From: Lysobacter terrestris
GTDB taxonomy: Bacteria; Pseudomonadota; Gammaproteobacteria; Xanthomonadales; Xanthomonadaceae
DNA: 64,000 nt
Assembly (NCBI RefSeq): GCF_014489475.1
Contig: NZ_CP060820.1
Location: 2,124,001-2,188,000, forward strand
Direction of reading: 5' to 3'
The position numbers and the translations under genes were made by a program. A model generated the notes under the pieces. It was given only the letters and a program-made list of their open reading frames with translations. It had not been told where the DNA came from and searched no databases. Positions 54,051 through 62,688 of the stretch are shown piece by piece. The stretch's first letter is position 1; every line of letters starts with the position of its first letter.

Positions 54051-54918
54051 TCAGTCGACGCTGACCAGCAGGGTTTCGTTGGACATGCCTTGCGCGGCCA
54101 ACCAGCGCGAGGTGGCTTCGACGCCGGCAAGCTGCTGCAGCAGGTCGACACGCTGTTGCCAGAGCTCCTGCTGGCGCGGCGCGGTCACGTCGGCCTGGGA
54201 CAGCGCGGCATCGACGACGGCGATGCCCGCATCGAGCTCGCTGCTGAGCAGCTGGTTGCTGGCGTTGCCAACGCGGTCGTCGCGGGCCATGGCGACCAGC
54301 GCTTCAAGCTGCGCGGACTGCGTCTTGAGCTGAGGCAGGGGGTCGGCTGTCGCCGCGGTGGTCGCCGCTGCGATCGAAGCGGCGACATCGGGTTGCGCCG
54401 GAGACGGCGACGCCCGCGTTTCCGTTGCCTGCGCGTCCGGCATCGCCCGCTCCCGGGCGCCCTGTGAACGCCTTGCGGCGACGTGCGGGCTGCGTTCGTT
54501 TCGTGGCTGGACCAGTTCGACCGCTGCGATCGCGTCTGGTGCCGTCTGCCTGGTTGCGGCCGCGCGTTCGGTGCGCGCATTCGTGTCCGTACGCGCGTCG
54601 ACCTGCACCGGCGCGGCCGGTCCGCGCGATCCTGGCGTCGCCGTGGCAGTGATGGTGGCCGTTGCCGCGCTGCCATCGTTCTGCAGCCAACGCGATAGCG
54701 GCGACCAGGCCGCGAGCACCAGGACGGCGGCACTGGCCATGCCGACCAGCCAGTTGGTGCGGCGCTCGCGACGCGCGGCGACGCGGCGCGATGCGTGGGC
54801 ATCGAGCTTGGCGGCGATGCGCGACCAGCCATCGCCGGGTGGTGTTTCCTGCGGCAGTGCCGCGAAGGCTTCGTCCCAGCCGCACGGCGCGCCGTCGCTC
54901 GCTGGGGAAGGAATGAAG

Positions 54919-54926
<8 letters not shown>
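54051..54926 (-). CDS. probable anti-sigma factor / single-pass membrane protein
   Basis: 291 residues from ATG at 54926, which overlaps the sigma gene's end by 8 bases. The N-terminal cytoplasmic part (PCGWDEAFAALPQETPPGDGW, IAAKLDAHASRR) is followed by one membrane helix (WLVGMASAAVLVLAAWSPL), a low-complexity Ala/Thr-rich periplasmic linker of about 120 residues and a helical end (SELDAGIAVVDAALSQADV, LWQQRVDLLQQLAGVEATS). The position after the sigma gene and the topology suggest a membrane anti-sigma factor. No zinc-binding HxxxCxxC motif is present, so it is not a ZAS type. Confidence 0.7.
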
Positions 54927-55584
<658 letters not shown>

Positions 55585-55708
55585 CCGAATGACAAGGATG
55601 CGCCCGGAGCCCAAACCGTCGCACGTGCTGTTCGCAGGGGCGGGCGGCGCGCCGGCGGCGTCGGGAAGCCCGCCCTATACTGGCCGCACATTCAGGGAGG
55701 GGACGCAG

Positions 55709-56665
55709 ATGACGTTGGGTTCGCTATTGGCCGCCGTGTTGCTGTTCGCCGGCGTGATCGTGCTGTTCAAGGCCGTCCGCATGGTGCCGCAGGGTTACGA
55801 ATGGACGGTGGAGGCCTTCGGCAAGTACACGCACACGCTGACGCCGGGCCTGCATTTCCTGGTGCCGATCTACCAGGGCGTCGGCCGCAAGATCAACATG
55901 ATGGAGCAGGTGCTGGAGGTCCCCAGCCAGGACGTCATCACCAAGGACAACGCCGTGGTGAAGGTCGACGGCATCGTGTTCTTCCAGGTGCTCGACGCGG
56001 CCAAGGCGGCGTACGAAGTGGCGCAACTGGAAGTCGCCATCCTCAACCTGGTGATGACCAACATCCGTACCGCGATCGGCTCGATGGACCTGGACGAGTC
56101 GCTGTCCAAGCGCGACGAGATCAACACCAAGGTGCTGCTGGCGGTGGACGCGGCAACCCACCCGTGGGGGCTGAAGGTCAACCGCATCGAACTCAAGGAC
56201 ATCCAGCCGCCGCGCGACCTGGTCGATTCGATGGCGCGGCAGATGAAGGCCGAGCGCGAGAAGCGCGCCAACATCCTCGAGGCCGAGGGCTTCCGGCAGG
56301 CGGCGATCCTGAAGGCGGAAGGCGAGAAGCAGTCGGTGATCCTGGAAGCCGAGGGCAGCAAGGAGGCCGCGTTCCGCGCGGCCGAGGCGCGCGAGCGCCT
56401 GGCGCAGGCCGAAGCCAAGGCCACCGAACTGGTGTCGACCGCGATCGCGCAGGGCAATGTCCAGGCGATCAATTACTTCGTCGCGCAGAAGTACATCGAG
56501 GCGTTCAAGGCGCTGGCCGAGGCGCCGAACCAGAAGTTCGTGATGATGCCGATGGAGTCCGCCGGCGTGATCGGCTCGCTGGCCGGCATCGCCGAACTGG
56601 CGAAGGAATCGATGGCCGGCCAGGCCGCGAAGAATCCGCCGCCGCTCCCCGGCCGGGGAGCCTGA
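55709..56665 (+). CDS. SPFH/Band 7 protein (QmcA/stomatin-like)
   Basis: 318 residues. AGGGAGGGG precedes the ATG. One N-terminal membrane helix (LLAAVLLFAGVIVLFKAV) is followed by the SPFH domain (VPQGYEWTVEAFGKYTHTL, DVITKDNAVVKVDGIVFFQV, RDEINTKVLLAVD) and a long coiled coil (EREKRANILEAEGFRQAAIL). A Pro-rich end follows. Such proteins assemble in membrane microdomains and often pair with NfeD. The NfeD-like gene is 3 bases downstream. Confidence 0.93.
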   Translation: MTLGSLLAAVLLFAGVIVLFKAVRMVPQGYEWTVEAFGKYTHTLTPGLHFLVPIYQGVGRKINMMEQVLEVPSQDVITKDNAVVKVDGIVFFQVLDAAKAAYEVAQLEVAILNLVMTNIRTAIGSMDLDESLSKRDEINTKVLLAVDAATHPWGLKVNRIELKDIQPPRDLVDSMARQMKAEREKRANILEAEGFRQAAILKAEGEKQSVILEAEGSKEAAFRAAEARERLAQAEAKATELVSTAIAQGNVQAINYFVAQKYIEAFKALAEAPNQKFVMMPMESAGVIGSLAGIAELAKESMAGQAAKNPPPLPGRGA

Positions 56666-56668
56666 GCC

Positions 56669-57106
56669 ATGCGCTGGGACTGGCAGGTAGTCGGGTGGGC
56701 TGCGCTCGCGCTCGTGCTGATCGCCGCCGAAACATTGGCGCCGGGCGCGTTCCTGTTGTGGCTGGGGTTGGCCGCGGCGGCGGTGTTCGTGGTGGTGCTG
56801 CTGTTCGACGTGCCGCTGCTGGCGCAGGTCGCGCTGTTCGTCGTGCTCAGCTTCATCTCGATCCAGGTGTACCGGCGCTGGTTCCGTGACCGGGCGCGCG
56901 CGAGTGACAAGCCGACGCTCAACCGCCGCGCCGATGCGCTGGTGGGTCAGGTCGTGCCGCTGGAACGCGCCATCGTGCAGGGCCGCGGGCGCGTGCAGAT
57001 CGCCGATGCGTACTGGGACGTGGCCGGGCCGGACCTGGCGGCCGGGACGCCGGTGCGCGTGGTGGCGACCGATGGCATGACGCTCACGGTGGAAGCCGTC
57101 GGCTGA
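56669..57106 (+). CDS. NfeD-like membrane protein
   Basis: 145 residues of the short NfeD class (no serine protease domain). Two or three membrane helices (WAALALVLIAAETLAPGAF, AAAAVFVVVLLFDVPLLAQV) precede a C-terminal OB-fold domain (LVGQVVPLERAIVQGRGRV, DAYWDVAGPDLAAGTPVRVV). It pairs with the SPFH protein upstream, spaced by 3 bases, the standard partnership for membrane microdomain quality control. Confidence 0.92.
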   Translation: MRWDWQVVGWAALALVLIAAETLAPGAFLLWLGLAAAAVFVVVLLFDVPLLAQVALFVVLSFISIQVYRRWFRDRARASDKPTLNRRADALVGQVVPLERAIVQGRGRVQIADAYWDVAGPDLAAGTPVRVVATDGMTLTVEAVG

Positions 57107-57199
57107 GCGCCGACGATGCGGTGGCGTAGGTTCTGCCGCGGCAAGCCGCCAGGCCGTTCATGCCAGAAGCGGTCATGACGAAGCGGAGCGGGCATCTGG

Positions 57200-57205
57200 G
57201 ATAAT
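57200..57205 (+). promoter_or_regulatory. -10-like element for gcvT
   Basis: GATAAT lies 30 bases before the gcvT ATG in the 128-base gap after nfeD. No clear -35 is seen, and no glycine riboswitch fold is present in this gap. Confidence 0.4.
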
Positions 57206-57234
57206 CGCGGTTTCCCCACGATGCCTCTCCGCCC

Positions 57235-58350
57235 ATGACCCAGAAGACCATCCTCAACGACACCCATCGCGCCCTCGGCGCCAAGATGGTCGACTTCGGC
57301 GGCTGGGACATGCCGATCCACTACGGCTCGCAGATCGACGAGCACCACCTGGTGCGCCAGGACGCGGGCATGTTCGACGTGTCGCACATGACCGTGGTCG
57401 ACCTGCGCGGCGCCAGGGTGCGCGACTTCCTGCGCCGCCTGGTCGCCAATTCCGTCGACAAGCTCAAGGTCCCCGGCAAGGCGCTGTACACCTGCATGCT
57501 CAACGAGCAGGGTGGGGTGATCGACGACCTGATCGTCTACTTCCGCGATGAGCAGTTCTTCCGCCTGGTGGTGAACGCCGCGACCCGCGACAAGGACCTG
57601 GCGTGGATCACCAAGCAGGCGCAGGCCTTCGACGTCAGCGTCGCCGAGCGCCCCGAGTTCGGCATGATCGCCGTGCAGGGCCCGACCGCGCGCGAGAAGG
57701 TACTGGGCCTGCTGCGCGAGGAAGACCGCGCCGCCATCGCCAAGCTAGGCAAGTTCGCCGCGGGCGAGGCTAAGACCACCGAGGGTGTCGATGTGTTCGT
57801 CGCCCGCACCGGCTACACCGGTGAGGACGGTTTCGAGATCGTCGTGCCCGAAGCGCAGGCCGTCGCCTTCTGGAACGCCCTGCTCGCCGCCGGCGTGAAG
57901 CCGGCCGGCCTGGGTGCGCGCGACACCCTGCGCCTGGAAGCCGGCATGAACCTCTACGGCCAGGACATGGACGAGACCGTGTCGCCGTACGAGGCCGCAC
58001 TGGCCTGGACCGTCGCGCTCGACGACCAGGCCGATGGACAGCCGCGCGACTTCACCGGCCGCGCCGCGCTCGAGGCGCAGAAAGCAAACGGCGTGCCGAC
58101 GCAGATGATCGGCCTGGTGATGGACGAGAAGGGCGTGCTGCGCCACGGCCAGAAGGTGCTCACCGCCAACGGCGACGGTGAGATCCTCTCGGGTACGTTC
58201 TCGCCGACGCTGGGCAAGGCGATCGCGTTCGCGCGCGTGCCGGCCGGCGCGCCGGGCAACGTCCGCGTCGACATCCGCGGCAAGGAAGTGCCGGTGCGCG
58301 TCGTGAAGTTTCCGTTCGTGCGCGAAGGCAAGGTGCAGGAAGGCATCTGA
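57235..58350 (+). CDS. gcvT: aminomethyltransferase, glycine cleavage T protein
   Basis: 371 residues. It releases ammonia from the aminomethyl-lipoyl H protein and forms 5,10-methylene-THF. Folate-site features: [64 protein letters not shown] and DFTGRAAL. The gcvH gene follows 119 bases later with its own putative promoter. gcvP is not in the window; it may lie elsewhere. Confidence 0.97.
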   Translation: MTQKTILNDTHRALGAKMVDFGGWDMPIHYGSQIDEHHLVRQDAGMFDVSHMTVVDLRGARVRDFLRRLVANSVDKLKVPGKALYTCMLNEQGGVIDDLIVYFRDEQFFRLVVNAATRDKDLAWITKQAQAFDVSVAERPEFGMIAVQGPTAREKVLGLLREEDRAAIAKLGKFAAGEAKTTEGVDVFVARTGYTGEDGFEIVVPEAQAVAFWNALLAAGVKPAGLGARDTLRLEAGMNLYGQDMDETVSPYEAALAWTVALDDQADGQPRDFTGRAALEAQKANGVPTQMIGLVMDEKGVLRHGQKVLTANGDGEILSGTFSPTLGKAIAFARVPAGAPGNVRVDIRGKEVPVRVVKFPFVREGKVQEGI

Positions 58351-58365
58351 CGGACCGGGCGCGCC

Positions 58366-58396
58366 TTGATCCGGCGCGCCCACGCTTAGTTACACT
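58366..58396 (+). promoter_or_regulatory. possible promoter of gcvH
   Basis: TTGATC (58366-58371) and TACACT (58391-58396) are separated by 19 bases, 74 bases before the gcvH ATG. The -35 lies within a GC-rich inverted repeat GGGCGCGCC / GGCGCGCCC. Confidence 0.4.
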
Positions 58397-58469
58397 ACGT
58401 TCCCACGCGCCGGCACCGGCGCACCCCAACCCCCACACACGTTCGACGCACAGCAACGGAGCACCCCAC

Positions 58470-58865
58470 ATGAGCGAGATCCCCGGCGACCTCAAGTTCC
58501 TCAAGTCCCACGAATGGGCGCGCGTCGAAGGCGACGGCAAGGTGACCGTCGGCATCTCCGATCACGCACAGGGCCTGCTCGGCGACCTGGTCTACGTCGA
58601 ACTGCCGAACGTGGGCGACCGCGTCGAAGCCGGCAATGCCTGCGCCGTGGTCGAGTCGGTGAAGGCGGCGTCCGATGTGTACGCGCCGGTCAGCGGCACG
58701 GTGACCGCGGTCAACAGCGCGCTCGCCGACAAGCCGGAGACCATCAACGAGGACGCCTACGGCGAAGGCTGGCTGTTCACGCTGCAGATCGAGGAGCCCG
58801 ACCAGCTCAACGAACTGCTGGCTCCGGACGACTACGCCGAACTGCTGGAAGACGAAGACCACTGA
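58470..58865 (+). CDS. gcvH: glycine cleavage system H protein
   Basis: 131 residues. Lipoyl carrier of the glycine cleavage system. The lipoylated lysine is in [17 protein letters not shown]. Start [15 protein letters not shown] and end [18 protein letters not shown] are typical. It is the last gene before a 1.07-kb stretch without protein-coding genes. Confidence 0.97.
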   Translation: MSEIPGDLKFLKSHEWARVEGDGKVTVGISDHAQGLLGDLVYVELPNVGDRVEAGNACAVVESVKAASDVYAPVSGTVTAVNSALADKPETINEDAYGEGWLFTLQIEEPDQLNELLAPDDYAELLEDEDH

Positions 58866-59471
58866 GGTCGCGCCGTCCCGCCGCGCCACGCGGCGAGCAT
58901 GGAAACCACGATGCCGGCCGGGCAACCGCGCCGGCATCGTCGTTTCTGCGCGGCGCGCATCCGCGGCGACGCGTGCACGCGGAGTCGCGTGCCGGTGCGG
59001 GTGGCATGCGCCGGGTGCGCCTTCGCGGCATCCGCATCCAGGGCGGCGGTGATGCGCGCGAGCTCCATTCGCCACCCGCCGGCAGCACCGCAAGCACGCG
59101 CGAGTTCCTTCCATCGGGCGTCATCGCCTGCACTGCGCACCCCTGCGTCGGCGGAAAAAGTTTGCGCAGTTTTCGCGCAAACGGACTTGTGCGACGCCAA
59201 ATCGACCTGCCGGTCGTCGGCGCGTTGCGAGCGCGGGAACGGTCGTTGCCCATCGGCCGGCGGCATCCGCGAACGCGGCGCCGCATTACGCGTGCGCGCC
59301 GCAAGCGCTGTTTCCCATTTCGCGAAATGCCTTTTTTTATGTGCTTTGTCGAAACGTTGCGCGCAGCGACGACGCGCGTGATGCGCAATGGCCGCGGCGC
59401 GCGAACGCCGCCGACTGCCATCGGCGACGGACAGGCCGGAACCGCGCCTGAAAAAAAATTGCGTCAGCTTG
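58866..59471. other. long non-coding stretch after gcvH
   Basis: About 600 bases with no convincing gene on either strand; open frames here are Arg-rich and lack ribosome sites. Two hairpins stand out. GTTTGCGC / GCGCAAAC (59160-59182) has a run of five A on its left, so on the minus strand it looks like a terminator. CATTTCGCGAAATG (59316-59329) is followed by a run of seven T on the plus strand. Neither has an obvious gene to terminate. Confidence 0.5.
59155..59183 (-). terminator. orphan terminator-like hairpin, minus strand
   Basis: GTTTGCGC and GCGCAAAC form an 8-bp perfect stem with a seven-base loop, followed on the minus strand by TTTTT. No minus-strand gene ends here. Confidence 0.45.
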
Positions 59472-59500
59472 TTGACATGGCAAAAAACCGTGATTAGGTT
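59472..59500 (+). promoter_or_regulatory. strong sigma-70-type promoter
   Basis: Consensus -35 TTGACA (59472-59477) and -10 TAGGTT (59495-59500) are 17 bases apart in an AT-rich patch. Transcription would start near 59507 toward the histone-like gene. Confidence 0.75.
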
Positions 59501-59506
59501 TCGCCC

Positions 59507-59693
59507 AGCAGATGATTCCTGCGGAATAAAGTGAGTAGAGCGATCGCGACAACGCACGGTAAGAAACGGACCTCCGCCCGCAACAATAAAACGGTGGACG
59601 TTGGCGTCCTGTCCTTTGCGAAAACGCAGCTCACCTACACGCAAACGAGTGACCGCATCCAACCCGGTTCGCCCAAAGCGGATCGGGTTTTTG
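59507..59693 (+). ncRNA. candidate small RNA or attenuated leader of the histone-like gene
   Basis: Bounded by the TTGACA/TAGGTT promoter and a terminator at 59662-59693, giving a transcript of about 185 bases. It could be a stand-alone small RNA or a leader whose terminator limits transcription into the H1-like gene 247 bases further on. A GTG-started open frame at 59531 reads into a basic peptide but has no ribosome site and runs through the terminator. No RNA family recognised; the length is like 6S RNA, but its large central bubble was not found. Confidence 0.45.
59662..59693 (+). terminator. terminator within the histone-like gene leader
   Basis: ACCCGGTTCGC pairs along its full 11 bases (with two G-U pairs) with GCGGATCGGGT, followed by TTTTG. 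Confidence 0.8.
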
Positions 59694-59939
59694 TTTGCGG
59701 CACGGTTGGGGAATCGTCTGGAATCGGCCTGGTTCGCGCCTTCGGGGGCGGTGCCGGGCCAACCCATCGGGCACGGGCGAGCCGGCCTGTGCTGATGGGA
59801 AAGGGATTCGCTTTGGTGCGCCTGGCGCACCGGCGTTTGGTCGCGGGTTCGCCCGCGGCAGGTTTTGAACTGGGCTGTTGTTGACCCGAAAGACCGACGC
59901 CCTCACGGGCATGTTTCACAACTGACGAGGAGCCATACC

Positions 59940-60344
59940 ATGGCCATGAAGAAAGCTGCTAAGAAGAAGCCCGCCGCCAAGAAGGCTGCGAAGAAGGTCG
60001 CCAAGAAGGCTGGCGCCAAGAAGACCGTGAAGAAGGCCGCCAAGAAGGCGGTCAAGAAGGTCGCCAAGAAGGCCGCCAAGAAGACCGTGAAGAAGGCTGC
60101 CAAGAAGGTCGCCAAGCGTCCGGCGAAGAAGGCTGCCAAGAAGACCGTCAAGAAGGCCGCCAAGAAGACCGCCAAGAAGGCTGCCAAGAAGACCGTGAAG
60201 AAGGCCGCCAAGAAGGCTGCCAAGCGTCCGGCGAAGAAGGCTGCCAAGAAGGCTGCCAAGCGTCCGGCGAAGAAGGCTGCCAAGAAGCGCGCTTCGAAGA
60301 AGGCCGCTGCTGCCATGCCGGCAACCCCGGCGCCGATGATCTAA
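59940..60344 (+). CDS. histone H1-like Lys/Ala-rich DNA-binding protein
   Basis: 134 residues; GAGGAG precedes the ATG, and a second ATG lies two codons later. Almost the whole chain is repeats of the type KKAAKK and KKTVKKAAKK with three KRPAKKAAKK units, ending in AAAAMPATPAPMI. Composition and repeats match bacterial H1-like proteins (HctB-like, BpH1, AlgP C-terminal domain), which bind and compact DNA through lysines. The DNA itself is a near-tandem repeat (AAGAAGGCTGCCAAG units), so repeat number may vary between strains. It is convergent with a histone-deacetylase-family gene. Confidence 0.92.
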   Translation: MAMKKAAKKKPAAKKAAKKVAKKAGAKKTVKKAAKKAVKKVAKKAAKKTVKKAAKKVAKRPAKKAAKKTVKKAAKKTAKKAAKKTVKKAAKKAAKRPAKKAAKKAAKRPAKKAAKKRASKKAAAAMPATPAPMI

Positions 60345-60386
60345 GTCATCGCCTAGAACAGAAAGTCCCGATTACCGAAAGACCCG

Positions 60387-60425
60387 CTCTCTCCCCGCAG
60401 CCCAGGCGGGGGGAGAGTTTTTTTA
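60387..60425 (+). terminator. terminator of the histone-like gene
   Basis: CTCTCCCCGC pairs with GCGGGGGGAGAG and is followed by TTTTTTT, 43 bases after the stop. Confidence 0.93.
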
Positions 60426-60461
60426 TGTGGCGCCCGAAAAGCAGTCGCGCGGGTTGCCAAC

Positions 60462-61397
60462 TCAGCGCTCCATCAACGCCCGCACATGCGCCACGCTGCA
60501 CTCGCGCAGGGCGTCGAGGTCGTAGCCGCCCTCCAGCATCGATACCACCCGGCCGCGCGCGTGCTTGTCGGCCAGCGCCGCCAGCTGCGTGGTGAGCCAG
60601 GCGTAGTCGTCGGCCTCCAGCTGCAGCTGCGCCAGCGGGTCCAGGCGATGCGCGTCGAAGCCGGCCGAGACCAGCAGCAGCTGCGGACGGAATGCGTCGA
60701 TGACCGGCAGCAGGGTGTCGCTCCATGCCGCGCGGAAGGGGTCGCTACCCGAACCCGGGCGCAGTGGCGCGTTGACCACGTTGCCGACGCCGCGCTCGTT
60801 GGCGTAGCCGGTGTCCGGGTACAGCGGCATCTGGTGCGAGCTCAGGTACAGCACGCGCGGATCGCCGTCGAAGATCGCCTGGGTGCCGTTGCCGTGGTGC
60901 ACGTCGAAGTCGACCACGGCTACCCGCGACAGCCCGTGCGCGTCCAGGGCGTGCGCCGCGGCCACGGCGATGTTGTTGAACAGGCAGAAGCCCATCGCGA
61001 CCGAGGCGGTGGCGTGGTGGCCGGGTGGCCGCACCGCGCAGAAGGCGCGCGCGGGAAGGCGGTCGTGGTGCAGCGCGGCGGCCATCGCCGCATCCACCGC
61101 GGCGACACCGGCGCCGGCGGCGCGCAACGCGGCTTCCGCCGAACCCTTGGACAGGACGGTGTCGGGATCGAGGGGGATGGAAGTCGCACCGACCGGCGTG
61201 TCCAGCACCAGCCCCAGCAGGCCGTCGTCGTGGACGCGCAGCAGTTGCCCGCGCGTGGCGCGCGGCGCGTCGATCCATTCGACCTGCGGGAACGCCCCGC
61301 GCAGCGCGCCGGTCACGGCTTCCAGGCGCGCCGGACGTTCGGCATGGACCGCGCCGGTGTCGTGCAGGAGGCAGGCGGGGTGGGTGTAGAAGCGCAA
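60462..61397 (-). CDS. histone deacetylase family protein
   Basis: 311 residues; the conserved N terminus (FYTHPACLLHD, ERPARLEAV) points to a TTG start at 61397, as no ATG is in place. Zinc-dependent class II HDAC/acetylpolyamine amidohydrolase-like fold: RPPGHHATASVAMGFC (tandem His), DFDVHHGNGTQ (Asp and His zinc ligands), SAGFDAHRLDPL (Asp ligand) and LEGGYD. Substrates in bacteria can be acetyl-lysine, acetylpolyamines or other acyl amides. It faces the lysine-rich histone-like gene, which makes acetylated H1-like protein a conceivable target; this is inference. Confidence 0.92.
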   Translation of the reverse strand: MRFYTHPACLLHDTGAVHAERPARLEAVTGALRGAFPQVEWIDAPRATRGQLLRVHDDGLLGLVLDTPVGATSIPLDPDTVLSKGSAEAALRAAGAGVAAVDAAMAAALHHDRLPARAFCAVRPPGHHATASVAMGFCLFNNIAVAAAHALDAHGLSRVAVVDFDVHHGNGTQAIFDGDPRVLYLSSHQMPLYPDTGYANERGVGNVVNAPLRPGSGSDPFRAAWSDTLLPVIDAFRPQLLLVSAGFDAHRLDPLAQLQLEADDYAWLTTQLAALADKHARGRVVSMLEGGYDLDALRECSVAHVRALMER

Positions 61398-61487
61398 GCG
61401 CGTGGCCGATTGCGTGGTGGATCCGGCGAGCGTAACCGGGAAGCAAGGGCGTCGCGCGTGAAGCGTTACGCCGCGCGTCCATGGCGC

Positions 61488-62042
61488 TCAGGCCTTGCGG
61501 CGTTCGTGGTTCCAGAGCACTTCGCCGTGGCCGCTGGCGCGTGCCAGCACGCGGGCCAGCACGAACAGCAGGTCGGAGAGGCGGTTGAGGTAGCGCACGG
61601 CCTCCGGGCGCACCGCGTCGTGCCGCGCCAGGTTGACCGTTTCACGCTCGGCGCGGCGCACCACGGTGCGGGCGATGTGGCAGCGCGCCGCGGCTTCGCC
61701 GCCGCCGGGGAGGATGAAGTCCTTCAGCGGCGGCAGCGGTTCGTTGAAGGCGTCCAGCTGCGCTTCGAGGCGTTCGATGTCCGCCTCGAAGATCGCGGCG
61801 TGGCCGGGAATGCACAGCTCGCCGCCGAGGTCGAACAGCTGGTGCTGCACCGCGACCAGCAGCGCACGCACGTCGTCGGGCAGCTCGCTGGCGAGCACCA
61901 GGCCGATGCAGGAATTGGCTTCGTCGACCGTGCCGTAGGCGGATACGCGCGCCGAGTCCTTGCCGACGCGGCTGCCGTCACCGAGACCGGTGGTGCCGTC
62001 GTCGCCGGTCCGGGTGTAGATCTTGGAAAGACGGTTGCCCAC
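61488..62042 (-). CDS. PduO-type ATP:cob(I)alamin adenosyltransferase
   Basis: 184 residues from a GTG at 62042. It makes adenosylcobalamin from ATP and cob(I)alamin. The ATP site KIYTRTGDDGTTGLGDGSRV, then VSAYGTVDEANSCIG, PGGGEAAARCHIARTVVRRAER and LNRLSDLLFVLAR are the family hallmarks. It lies 19 bases downstream of the DUF6580 membrane protein gene and upstream of the HDAC gene on the same strand. No B12-dependent enzyme is nearby. Confidence 0.95.
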   Translation of the reverse strand: MGNRLSKIYTRTGDDGTTGLGDGSRVGKDSARVSAYGTVDEANSCIGLVLASELPDDVRALLVAVQHQLFDLGGELCIPGHAAIFEADIERLEAQLDAFNEPLPPLKDFILPGGGEAAARCHIARTVVRRAERETVNLARHDAVRPEAVRYLNRLSDLLFVLARVLARASGHGEVLWNHERRKA

Positions 62043-62061
62043 GGCGTTGTGGTCGTCGCGC

Positions 62062-62631
62062 TCAGACCGTCTGCGCGCGCAGCGCCGGCACGCGCTGGCG
62101 CAGCAGGCTGAAGCCGCCGAACAGCAGCGCCGAGAAGAACAGCGTGCCCAGCAGCGTGCCCTGGAAGAACGGGATGCCGGCGACGTACGCCGCCATCAGG
62201 CCGGCCACGTTCTGCGGGTACATCGACGAACCGATCCACGCAGCGAAGTTGGTGACCAGGAAGAACAGCACCGAGCCGGCCAGCGAGAAGCCGAGCACGC
62301 GCAGGCCGTTGACCTTGCCGCGCAGGCCGAAGCCGAGCACGCTCGACAGCGCGATGCAGGCATAGACCAGCCAGAAGCTGGTGCTGCCGAAATAGGTGGC
62401 ATAGGTGCCGCCGTGGATCTGCGACAGCGCCAGGTCGGAGACGAGCAGGCCGGCGAGCGGCACCAGCACGGCGAGCCAGCGCGAAGCGAAGTAGGCGCCG
62501 CCGAACAGGGCGATGGCTTCCACCGGCGAGAAGTTCCACGGGTGCGGCGCCACGCGGGTCAGGGCGGCGACGAGGATCATGGCGCCGAGCACGAGCGGGC
62601 CGGGCGCGAAGGAGGATGCGGGACGATTCAT
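62062..62631 (-). CDS. DUF6580-type multipass membrane protein
   Basis: 189 residues from ATG at 62631; an ATG at 62682 would leave only 6 bases to the divergent ubiH start. About five membrane helices. N-terminal RVAPHPWNFSPVEAIALFGG, then LVSDLALSQIHGG, SVLFFLVTNFAAWIGSSMYP and GTLLGTLFFSALLFGGFSLL match the DUF6580 family, which resembles small-molecule (possibly vitamin) uptake components of ECF-type or related transporters. The next gene on this strand is a cobalamin adenosyltransferase, so a cobalamin link is possible but unproven. Confidence 0.82.
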   Translation of the reverse strand: MNRPASSFAPGPLVLGAMILVAALTRVAPHPWNFSPVEAIALFGGAYFASRWLAVLVPLAGLLVSDLALSQIHGGTYATYFGSTSFWLVYACIALSSVLGFGLRGKVNGLRVLGFSLAGSVLFFLVTNFAAWIGSSMYPQNVAGLMAAYVAGIPFFQGTLLGTLFFSALLFGGFSLLRQRVPALRAQTV

Positions 62632-62688
62632 GGCGAGGGCCTGGTCTGTCTGGGCCGGTGCCGGCCGTGGGTCCGTTAGCATAACGCA

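Noticed and set aside
57107-57234. Glycine riboswitch in front of gcvT
   Set aside because: The gap is only 128 bases and lacks the tandem GGAGAG-type aptamer blocks.
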